From Cheilinus undulatus (lineage: Eukaryota > Chordata > Actinopteri > Labriformes > Labridae), in the NCBI RefSeq assembly GCF_018320785.1, contig NC_054886.1, positions 2,753,177 through 2,817,176 on the forward strand: a DNA stretch of 64,000 nucleotides. Reading direction: 5' to 3'. The stretch's first letter is position 1. Every line of letters begins with the position of its first letter. Made by a program: the position numbers and the translations under genes. This document shows positions 24,790 through 34,456 of this stretch, piece by piece. Under the pieces are notes generated by a model, which saw nothing but the letters and a program-made list of their open reading frames with translations, made no database searches and was not told where the DNA came from.

Positions 24790-24870
24790 GTGTCGTGCAC
24801 TCACATGCGCGTGCGTCACTCACACGCGTCACTCGTTGCCATGGTAACATCCGTGACGTTTGATTCGAAG
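24790..24870 (+). promoter_or_regulatory. Promoter candidate: palindromic X-box and CRE-like sites
   Basis: GTTGCCATGGTAAC at 24,835-24,848 is a full palindromic X-box, the binding motif of RFX factors. TGACGT at 24,854-24,859 follows after five bases, and GCGTCAC-type half sites lie at 24,811-24,832. The cluster is locally GC-rich in an AT-rich neighbourhood and lies about 250 bp upstream of the start codon at 25,095. A seven-codon upstream ORF (24,871-24,894) would be in the leader. RFX plus CREB sites occur together in ciliary/testis and in MHC-type promoters; which applies here is not shown by the sequence. No clear CCAAT box follows. Confidence 0.6.
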
Positions 24871-25094
24871 ATGACAGCCAAAGAACTTTTTTGAATTTAT
24901 CGTTCCATTCAGACTTTACACCCGTTGGCCTGACTGTTGAAACTGTTTGGAGAGCGAAAACTTTGGAGAAAACTTTCTCTACAGCCGGAAATCAAACACC
25001 TGGACAAGTGAAATCTTCAACAAATAATCTTAATAAATAATCAAAATCAAAATCATCTAGAAATACCTGGTGAAAATAAAGCTCTACCACCGTG

Positions 25095-25143
25095 ATGGAC
25101 CGCCTGCTGGCCTGGGTCAGACGATGGCTAACCAGCCTTGCTA
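25095..25143 (+). CDS. Pro/Tyr-rich protein, first coding exon (copy B)
   Basis: ATG at 25,095 has G at -3 and G at +4, a strong start context. The 49 coding bases give MDRLLAWVRRWLTSLA plus one base, then the donor GTAAGA at 25,144. The phase-1 end matches the one-base need of the acceptor at 27,671-27,673, creating a Ser codon and joining to GAIHHGDPAAP. The 16 residues form a helix with Leu/Trp/Val on one face and Arg on the other, suggesting a membrane- or partner-binding amphipathic helix. This model is inferred from splice signals, phase and position; no transcript evidence is available. Confidence 0.6.
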
Positions 25144-27673
25144 GTAAGACATCCTCATATTTTCACCAATAAATGTATTTTTAAAACAATCTTTATTTCT
25201 GTCTTCATGTCTTTAGATGTGTTTTATTCCAAATATGCTGTAAAATTAGATGAATTATCTCATGTAAAGATCGACAGCTAATCTAAATGTAATTCACCTG
25301 TTAGCAAAACACAAAATGTTCGATTAAGGCTAGTCAAAGTTTTGCTGATTTACAGTGATTATTTTATGCTGAGATGTGCTTATTTATCGTTGCTCAACTC
25401 TTCAAATATATTTGTTCAAATAAAAGTGTATTAAAATCGTCTTTAAAATCGTGTATTTCTGGTTAATAGTCTCAGTAAATATCAGCAGCTCGGCTAACAG
25501 AAGTGTCATTGACCTGTTAGCAAACACAGACTGTTGGATATATGCTGTTTTCTTGATTTAAAAGGTTAAATAATAATCAATTGTAATTATTTATCATGAC
25601 TTCATTATTTAGACTGATGTAAATAAAATTAGTATAATTCTAACACTAGTATTGGAATTAGCATTTTGTGAACATGAATTGGTATCTTGTAGTCATGAAT
25701 TAGCATTTTGAGGTCACAATTTAGTATTTTGTGGTCATGAATTGGTATTTTGTGGTCATGAATTAGTATTTTGTGGTCATGAATTAGTATTTTGTGGTCA
25801 TGAATTAGTATTTTGTGTCCATAAATTGGTATTTTGTGGTCATGAATTGGTATTTTGTGGTCATGAATTGGTATTTTGTGGTCATGAATTAGTATTTTGT
25901 GGTCATGAATTAGTATTTGTGGTCATTAATTAGTATTTTTTGGCAATGAATTGGTATTTTGTGTCCACTAATTAGTATTTTGTGGCCATGAATTTGCATT
26001 TTGTGGACATGAATTAATACTTTGTCTGCACGTTATAGGTATATTGGGGCCACAATACAATATATTTTTTGACCACGTCATCTCTGGGGCTCTGTAGTCA
26101 TTAGAAAACAGATGTGTTCTGTTCGAAAAACACTTTTATTTTGGTTTGATGGCATCAGATTCTACTAAATTAGGTGTTGAGATCTGGCCTTATTGATGGA
26201 TTCAGATTTTTTCTCAGATCTTATTCTTTTTGTTTGCCTGTTCACACTGCAGTTGAACTCCAAAGATCAGATACATATCTGAGTTAGAACCACATATGAA
26301 AGTGGCCTGAATCTGGTTGGAAAAGGTCAGATTCAGTGTGACTTGTGCTGTTCACACTGTCAGAAAAAATCAGATATAAGTCACATATGAGCAAAAAACT
26401 TCATATTCAGGTGACTTTTAACTAACAAAAAGCATTTTTGGACTTCAGACATATGAAAATAATTTAGGAAGGTTGGTGGCAAATACAAGGATGTTAATGA
26501 GCATGTGTATTTAATAGAGCTTGTTCCACTGAGGAGAAGGTTTATTTTTTTAACATGGTTGTTGAAGTTTAGTCAGATATATTGATCCTTTCTTTCATCA
26601 ATATTTTAAGAGATTTGTTAGGAATATTTTGGCCTTGTTCATATATTTTAATATGAAAAGAGGGATCAGGGTTTTTATGATTCCCGACTCCTCCACGTGT
26701 TTGATTTACGTGTGATAAATAAATTAAAAATATAAGATCATTTGTGTTTTTAGCTCATATTTATTGAGCTAGATTTAATAAAGACATTCACGTTTTGGCA
26801 TGTAATCACTCAAATATGAATATTTCCTCTCCATGTTTCAGATCAGACAGAAGATATTTATCACAGCTATTTGTTTTATTATTGGGAATATATTCATGTT
26901 TTATTATTGGGAATATATTCATTAAAAAGAAAATATGTTTTTATTAGTGAAAACAAGATAGAGATAATTTAAAAAGTGCCAGTGAAAGTGATTTTTAATC
27001 TCCAAAATTCAGTTATTTATAGTCATTGTATTATTATTAAAAAATAACTGTTGAATCTACTTAAGGAGTAGTTTTCAGGACGTATATCCGTTAAAACAAC
27101 TGCTGTATCATAGTAAACCTTCTAATTATGTCAGTTTACTATCAGCTGGACCAAAATATCTCCCCTGGTTGTAATGGTATTTTATTTATCAGGTTGTGAT
27201 TGTGGATGTTTCTTCTTACATGGACTCAGTTTCATAGCACACTTGTTTGTCCATTAGCAGAGCTGGGTGCCTGTCTGTTAATTGTTACATATCATCATAA
27301 AGGTTTTATTTACATTTTATCATAGATTTGAAACTGAAATATGATTAATGAAACCACTGACTTTTGTGAAATTCAGTTTCTTTTAACTTCATTTTCTAAC
27401 AAATGCGTCCTGGGTTTGCCCCCATTATGTTTGAAATAGAAGAAGGATCCAAACCCTGATCTGACATACAGAGCTGCTGATATGCAAACTGAGTAAAGAG
27501 CATTAATGCGCCATAAAATCAGTGATGTATATGAACATAGAGTGCAGTTATTGTAGATAATATAATGTTTAAGTTTTATCATCAAAAAGGTTAATTATGT
27601 CTGACAGCCTCTTGTTTCAGTCTATTTTATGGACGTACAAATCTTAACTTTTTAGATATTGTGTCTCCTCTAG
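25144..27673 (+). other. Intron of the Pro/Tyr-rich gene (copy B)
   Basis: 2.53 kb, GT-AG. It contains a 21-bp tandem array and, at about 26,080-26,420, a dispersed repeat with CTGTTCACACTG motifs. The rest is AT-rich and featureless. Its last 180 bases are the part also present at the left edge of the window in copy A. Confidence 0.5.
25650..26015. repeat. 21-bp tandem repeat, about 17 copies
   Basis: The unit ATGAATTAGTATTTTGTGGTC is repeated with small changes; central units alternate between TTAGT and TTGGT. A 63-codon open frame across it simply reads the repeat (FCGHELV) and is not a gene. Confidence 0.9.
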
Positions 27674-28728
27674 GTGGTGCCATTCATCATGGTGATCCTG
27701 CTGCTCCTTCTGCAGCCCACCCTGGACCTGCTGCTCCTCCTGCAGCCCACCCTGGACCTGCTGCTCCTCCTGTAGCCCACCCTGGACCTGCTGCTCCTCC
27801 TGTAGCCCACCCTGGACCTGCTGCTCCTCCCTCTGCTTCATTTGCTCCTGTAGATCCTCCTGCAGCTCCTGCCTATCCTGCATTTCTTCCTGACGCTCCT
27901 CTTGCTGCTAATCTTCATGATCCTGCTGCTCCTTCTCCTGCTGAGCCTGCTGCTTTTCCTGTCCATCCTGTTGCTGTTCATCCTTTCCCTGGAGCTCATC
28001 CTCATGCTGCTCCTGCTTATCCTTTTGTGTATCCGTACTCTTATTCTCCTGCTTATCCTTTGGCATATCCTCCTGCTTATGCTCCTTCTCTGTATGCTTA
28101 TCCCTATGCTTACTCTCCTGCCTATCCTTATTCTTATTCTTACCCTAATGCTTATCCTTATGCTTTCCCTCATGCTGATCTTCCTTTCCCCCATGTCGGT
28201 CCTGAGGTTCATCTTCCTTTTGTTGACCCTTTACCTCCTTTCCAACATGAGGACCCTGAACCTGAGGCTGACCCTATTGCTGCTGCAGTTGATCAGTTTC
28301 TTGCTGACCAACGGCAGCAAGTGGACTTGATGCAGCAAGAAGATGGTCATCTAGAGGATGATTATGAAGAGCATGATCATCTAGAGGATGATTATGAAGA
28401 GCATGATCATCCAGAGGAGTATGATCCAGAGCATGATGTTTTATGGGAAGAGTCAGAGTCAGAGTCACAGTCTGGCAGCGAGCATCCTGAGGCAGACCAG
28501 GATGGGGATATGATCCATCTCCCGTCCATTGCTGTCGAGAACATCGGACCAGGTGATTCCGACAGCTCTATGCCAGAGGATGAGGACAGCTACAATAACA
28601 ACCCTGTTCCATCGACTTCTGGACTCAGCTCCTCAGGGAGACGACGAGCGAGGGAGGACAGCGATGATGATGAGGAGGGTCCTGCTGCCAAGAGGCTGAG
28701 GGGGGCTGATGACAGCGACTCAGACTGA
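27674..28728 (+). CDS. Pro/Tyr-rich protein with acidic C-terminus, last exon (copy B)
   Basis: This exon joins the one at 25,095-25,143 to give about 367 residues, or 373 if the alternative in-phase acceptor at 27,654-27,655 is used. Order of segments: amphipathic helix, four HPGPAAPP repeats, Pro/Ala/His linker, Tyr-Pro low-complexity region of about 60 residues, acidic repeat DDYEEHDHL (two copies), PSTSG, basic patch AAKRLRG and a DDSDSD tail. Compared with copy A it lacks two proline repeats, one acidic repeat and a three-residue VVP-type insert, and has extra QS and S residues. Every difference is a multiple of three bases. Low-complexity Tyr/Pro sequence plus a nuclear-type tail suggests a condensate-forming or scaffold nuclear protein, but this is a guess. 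Confidence 0.62.
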
Positions 28729-28899
28729 TTCTGTAGTCGTCCATCAGAACTCTTTGGCTGGATTGGTGCAGCACCATCCTTCACATCACATGACCATAGA
28801 TTCTGGAGGACTCCTTCACCCTGGTTGGATTTTTGACACCCTGAGTGGAATCTTACACCAGGATTTATAATTACCAGGACAGGCAAAATGCCTGAGAAC

Positions 28900-29480
28900 A
28901 AGCCTCTGCATCTGGCTGGGCTCAAGACAACGGACCCATTCTCGAGCCATTTATTTCTTTAATTGTAGGGACAATGGACCCTTTCAAATCTTGCCTTTGC
29001 GTCTGGCGGGGCTTCTTGTTTTTTTTGTAGTGCAGGGATAACGGACCCTTTAAACTCTTAACAAGCCTTTGCGACTGGCGGGGCTTCTCATTCACAGGGT
29101 AGGGATAACAGACCCTTTAGACCCTTAGAACAAGCCTTTGCGACTGGCGGGGCTTGACAACCCGAGTAGCGTCTTGCACCGGGACATTTCCTTTTTTACT
29201 TGCACTAGGGAAAACGGACCCTTTTTGACATCTTGCCTTTGCGTCTGGCTGGGCAAGATAGTCCTCAAGGAGCCTCTGCATCCTGCAGGGCTTCAAAGAT
29301 CCCAGGTAGCGTCTTGCACCGGGATTTTAACAGCCTACCTCTTTTTCTTGAAGCACGAGGAAGTATCGACTTGTCTTGCAACTCGAGGGATCCTGAGGCA
29401 TCGCTGTCCTTTGCAGGAACAGCGATGCCTCAGGTCACTCTTGCGTCTGGCAGGGCTGTCGACACCTCGTGTATTTAACA
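28900..29480. repeat. Degenerate GC-rich tandem repeat, copy B
   Basis: Counterpart of 1,495-2,075, with the same unit phrases (CCTTTGCG, CTGGC, GGGCTT, ACGGACCCTTT). It lies just 3' of the copy B stop codon. Confidence 0.75.
29392..29434 (+). other. Perfect 16-bp stem hairpin (copy B)
   Basis: Stem arms 29,392-29,407 and 29,419-29,434 with an 11-base loop, identical to the copy A hairpin at 1,989-2,031. Confidence 0.8.
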
Positions 29481-30289
29481 GGACAGGAACATAGGAAAGA
29501 AGACGGACCAGAAAGCTGCACCATGGGAAACTCCCTAAAGGCTGTTGGACCACAGCTCACACCAGGATCTGGAAGGTACCAGATGTTCTAAAGCTTGGGG
29601 ATGCCTGGACCACATGGACCTGGATCAGTCTGGAGTTTAGTGGAGTTCATGCAGCGAGAAGAACTCGAGGAACAACCCACTAACCTGGATTTAACGAAGG
29701 ACGTCTCAGGCAAGCTCCTCCCATTCAGGTAACACAAACAACAAAGGTAAGTATGGAGCTCTGGATCAGCTCAGACAGTGGAGCAGGCGCCTCATAGCCC
29801 TATCCATCAATTTCTCAAGACAGGGTGCAAATTTCAGGGTAGCTGAAACTCTAGGGCGTAGTTACACAAGACTAAAAAGCAAGAAGAAAAAAAAAAATAT
29901 ATATATATATATATATAGATAGATAGATAGATATGCTAGCAGTAGTTTTCAAAACATATGTTAAAGTAGAGAATAAGTTAAAGTTGTCTGAAATTAAAGA
30001 CCTAAAAATACTAAAGTATTAGATGTAGAATAATAATTAAAAATAATAATTAAAATAATAATAAGAAATGAATTAAAGACAAAAGAGGGAAAATCAGCAG
30101 ATTTACCATGATACAAACATTGAGCAGAATTCAGTTTATATTTTGGAGTTTAAAACTAGATTAAAAAAAAAAAAGTTTTGGCATCTAATTAAGTGATTTT
30201 TTTCAGTAAAGTTGATTTATATGTCATCAAATGGGGATAGTGGGTTTAAATTCTTACAATAAAGTCATAAAGAAAAAACAGTTATTAAA
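29481..30289. other. Copy B-specific segment and simple repeats
   Basis: From 29,652 to about 29,900 copy B differs from A: an ATG at 29,648 opens MQREELEEQPTNLDLTKDVS and reaches a GTAAC donor-like site near 29,732. There is no partner exon that I can identify. An AT/GATA microsatellite follows at 29,891-29,930, then AT-rich sequence shared with copy A. Confidence 0.4.
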
Positions 30290-31045
30290 AGTAAAGTTAT
30301 TTGTCCTCCATTGAGGGCTGGTAGTGGCGAGTTTAGAATATTCTGAATATTAATTGTCTAGTTAATTAATTTTCAAATATAATAAAGATAATTTTTAAAA
30401 TTTAAGAAAAGTAAAATATTGTATTTATTTTGCATAGAATAAAGTTATTTGTCCTCCGCTGAGGGGGGGTGGTGGCGGGTTTAGCATATAAAAGATATAA
30501 ATAGTCAAATTTAATTATTTAAAAATAGAATAAAAGTAGTTCTAGGATTTACAAAGTCAATCTGCTCTTTTATTTTCCTGGGAATAAAGTTATTTGTCCT
30601 CCGCTGAGGGATGGTGGTGGTGGTGGGTTTAGCATATAAAAGATGTGAATTGTCAAATGTAATCATTTTAAAATAAAATTTAAAAAGTTCTAGGATTTAA
30701 CAAAGTAAAATTGCTCCTTTATTTGAATAGAATAAAGTTATTTGTCCTCCACTGAGGGGGGGTGGTGGTGGGTTTAGCATTTTTAAGATATAAATAGTCA
30801 AATTAATTATTTGAAAATAGTATAAATGTAGTTCTAGGATCTAACAAAGTAAAATTGCCCATTTATTTGAATAGAATAAAGTTATTTGTCCTCCACTGAG
30901 GGGGGGTGGTGGTGGGTTTAGCATTTTTAAGATATAAATAGTCAAATTAATTATTTGAAAATAGAATAAAAGTAGTTCTAGGATTTAACAAAGTAAAACT
31001 GCATATTTATTTGAATAGAATAAAGTTATTTGTCCTGCGCTGAAG
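30290..31045. repeat. Tandem array, about 146-bp unit (copy B)
   Basis: Five to six units of the G-rich/AT-rich repeat also seen at 2,670-3,715, with more divergence between units than in copy A. Confidence 0.85.
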
Positions 31046-31866
31046 GGGGGGTAACTCCGTTACTGTTGAGTGGTCATCAGAGTAACTGTAAGTAAGTAGG
31101 TGTAAGTAAATGTAAGTGTTCAACCACCTTCAGGTAGAGTGGGGGTCCCTGGCCCCTGCACCTTTATTTTGGGGGTCGTGGGCTGAAAAGGTTGAGAACC
31201 ACTGAGGTAGAGGAAGAACAAGTCCACTAGGTGGCGGTGTTGTGTTGAAAACTAAACCAGCACCTTGTGTCTGCTCTGACTGTTTGCCAGAGTTACACTG
31301 CAGGTAAATGAAGAAAAGAAATGTCATTTCTGTGTTGCATTCTTTATTTCAGTGCTCCAAGCAATACCAATTTCTACAAGGCATATGAAGAATAAGGTGA
31401 TAGTGTTCTTTTTGAGCAGGTCTTTATTGTGGAAGGAAACCCAGAAAAGGCTAAGCACCCTCACACAAAGTGGAGAATATTAAACTGTTTGTAAGCATAA
31501 TCAACCAAGCACGGTCAAGAACTGTACAACGCTGTGTAATAAAACATTTTTGTATCAGTAGTGAGCATCACTCAAGCAGGGGTTTCCAAACTTTCCATGT
31601 AAAGATCACGGCAAAACTGGACAGAGTGCTGGCACTATGGCACTGAGAGAAAGAGAGCACTGACCAGCAGAGGAAGCATCATTTCTGTCCAATGTTGCTC
31701 CACTTACCCCTCGTACATACCTTAAAATTGACATACACTTGTTAACCTCTAGCACACAAACGGTCCGTCTCATTAAAGTGCTATAAAAATACATATATAT
31801 TTTTTTTACTTTCACTGCATCAGATCTCTTCAACAACTTCAGACATATCCACAGATATAAAGTTTA
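31046..31866. other. Interspersed-repeat remnants (copy B), no gene
   Basis: Matches 3,716-4,515 of copy A, including the hAT-like end with GTTGAGAACCACTGAGG at 31,191-31,207. Confidence 0.5.
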
Positions 31867-32635
31867 TGTCAGGTTGCAGGAAAAACTCAAAACGGAGGAC
31901 CCAAATGCAGATTAAAAGGATTTAATTAAACAGCTTAAATGCATTAACAACGGAGGACAGGTTTGGACAATCAGACACAGGTGGAACTGGTGAAGGTAAT
32001 CACAGTGGAGGGAAACTGAGGCAGGAAGCAAAACTAGAATCACACACAAGGGAAGGCAAACTACAGAATAAAACAGGAAACATGGAGCACTTCACAATAC
32101 ATAACACTGGACCAGGAGGAGAATCAAACATGAGACACTAGGAGGGAGCGAGGAAGCAAAATACAAACAGGGAATAAAACTAAGCATGAAACACAGGAAA
32201 TGTAAAACTAAACATGAAACACAGGAAGAGTAAAACTAAACATGAAACACAGGAAGAGTAAAACTAAACTTGAAACACAGGAAGAGTAAAACTAAACTTG
32301 AAACACAGGGAATGTAAAACTAAACATGAAACACAGGAAGAGTAAAACTAAATTGGGGATTACTAAACAAGAAACATGAGGAGTAAAACTAGACATGAAA
32401 TACAAGGAGTAACTAAACATAAAGCACAAGGAATTAACTAAACATGAAACGGGAAATGTAAACCTAAACAAGAAATACAGAGAATACTAAACATGAAACA
32501 CGGAATGAACTAGACAGAAAACACAGGGAATAAACTAAACATGGAATACAGGGAAAAAGCTAATTACAATATAAAACTAGAAACAAGGAATACAACAGTA
32601 AAACACAAGAAATCAGAACACGGGTCATGACAGTG
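31867..32635. mobile_element. Non-autonomous DNA element inserted only in copy B
   Basis: 769 bp absent from copy A at the equivalent site (near 4,517). Ends carry TGTCAGGTTG on the left and, inverted, CACTGTCATG on the right, flanked by TA. The interior is mostly a 28-bp degenerate repeat with AAACATGAAACACAGGAA. No ORF. Superfamily uncertain; TA flanks would fit Tc1/mariner, but the terminal repeats are short. Confidence 0.65.
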
Positions 32636-33226
32636 TATTATAATTGTTCGATATTGTTTATGTTTTTATGGTCTTTTGTCATTAGAACCCCTGATTTTTT
32701 CAGTGGGAAAAACACAAAATGTGCAATATTTCCAAAAATAGGGTGCAAAGTGAAACATTTGTGATGAATATTTTACAGCCTTGACCATGTCAATAATTGG
32801 TAAGAATATTGATTTTCATGCATAATTATTTTTGGCACAATGAGAGTTTTAAAATACAATTACACCTGTTCACCTCATGTACACAAATCGTCCGTCTCAT
32901 TAAAGTGCAAAAAAATGTAATATATAAATATTTTTTTTTACTTTAACTTCATCAGATCTCTTCAACAACTTCAGACCTATCCACAGATATAAAATTTATT
33001 ATAATTTTTAAATATTTTTTATGTTTTTATGGTCTTTCTGTGATTAGAAACCCTGATATTTTTCAATGTGAAAAACACACACAAATCTCTCGTCATCACC
33101 CTCCATTGAATTGTCTTCACAACAACTAATGACCAAAGTACCGAGTGCTGGGTCACTCACAAAGAGCTGGGCATAAAAATCCCAGGATTAGAGCAGGACA
33201 GTGCGAGCCAGCTGTAGCTGGGATAC
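32636..33226. other. AT-rich repeat-derived sequence (copy B)
   Basis: Continuation of the copy A region 4,517-5,087. No gene seen. Confidence 0.4.
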
Positions 33227-34025
33227 TCATTCTACCACTGGAGACAACAGAGGAGAATAGTCTAGATAAGGTTGAATCTACCACTGGAGACAGCAGAGGA
33301 GAATAGTCTAGTTTAGTGCATAGTGTTCCCTAAAGAGCTCTTTAGCTTTCTCTTGAAAGTAGAGAGGAACTCTGCAGATTGAATGGAGTTGGGTAATTCA
33401 TGCCACCACTTAGGGACAACAGAGGAGAAGATTGGACTTAGTGACTTAGGAGCCTGATGTGCTGGATGTACCAGGCGCCTTTCGCTGGCTGAGTGTAGTG
33501 GGCGAGAAGTAGTGTAGACCTGGATGAGGGACTCCAGGTCAACAGGAGCAGTTTTGGTTACTGCTTTGTAAACAATGATTAGAGTTTTGAATTTAATGCG
33601 AGCTGCAACTGGAAGCCAGTGTAGAGAGATTAAAAGAGGAATGACAAGCTCTCTTGGGTTGGTTGAAGACCAGACGTGCTGCAGGGTTCTGGATCATCTG
33701 CAGAGGTTTAACTGTGCATGCAGGGAGACCTGCCAGTAATGAGTTGCAGTAGTCAATGCCTGACATTACAAGAGCCAGCACCAGGAGCTGTGTTGCATGT
33801 TCTGTCAGGTAGGGTCTGATCCTCTTGATGTTATAGAGGGAAAATCAGCAGGACTGAGCAATCGAGGCCACATGAACCTTGAAGGTTAGCTGGTCATCAA
33901 TCATGACACCCAGATTTCAGGCAGACTTAGTGGGCATGAGATTATTTGATCCAAGTTGGATACTGATCTGTGGTTCCACAGTGGGACTGGCTAGAATGAT
34001 AATAAGCTCAGTCTTGGACAGGTCA
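33227..34025 (-). mobile_element. L2-type LINE, 3' fragment (copy B)
   Basis: Same fragment as 5,279-5,990. The - strand frame is better preserved here: ALVMSGIDYCNSLLAGLPAC and QNPAARLVFNQPKRA are in one frame (33,593-33,781). The 46-bp repeat at its end has only two copies. Confidence 0.85.
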
Positions 34026-34320
34026 AAATGGCAGGGTCACTTCATGTGAGGGAGACCAGAGGATTTCATCATTTCGTGACCTCCATTGAGAGGTGTCATT
34101 CTCCACTGCCTCTTCCTCCTCCTCTTCATTTTCCCCTGTCAAGTTGCAGGGTTCCTCTCTGTCTGGAAGGTACTCCTCCCCTGAATCTTTCTGGCTCCCA
34201 GGTGAGTTCACTGCTCATATCCTCCTCAGAAACATGCGCCTCACTCCCCTCAGACAGCTGCACACATGCAGCAACTGCCTGCTCCAAGTTCAGATGGTTT
34301 TCCTCTAGAGAAATGACCTG
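34026..34320 (-). pseudogene. Acidic coding-like remnant (copy B)
   Basis: Counterpart of 5,980-6,275, with the same internal frameshift between SEEDMSSELT and KDSGEEYLPDREEPCNLTGE. A further stretch on the opposite strand near 34,465-34,512 reads SSEENEEHVSEVESYQQ, resembling the SEGSEAHVSEED part, so pieces of one acidic sequence may occur in both orientations. Confidence 0.3.
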
Positions 34321-34418
34321 CCAAGTTGTGTTTGAAGTTCAGTTTTTTTCTGGATCAAAAGGAAACCTCATTGGATGTGTGGAATGGCATGTTTTTGCAG
34401 ATATGTAAACATACACCG

Positions 34419-34456
<38 letters not shown>

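Noticed and set aside
24835-24860. Full MHC class II-type promoter
   Set aside because: X-box and CRE-like sites are present, but no CCAAT/ATTGG Y-box lies at the expected distance, and the gene product is unrelated to MHC.
25742-25933. Repeated FCGHELV frame
   Set aside because: Simple reading of the 21-bp tandem repeat inside an intron.
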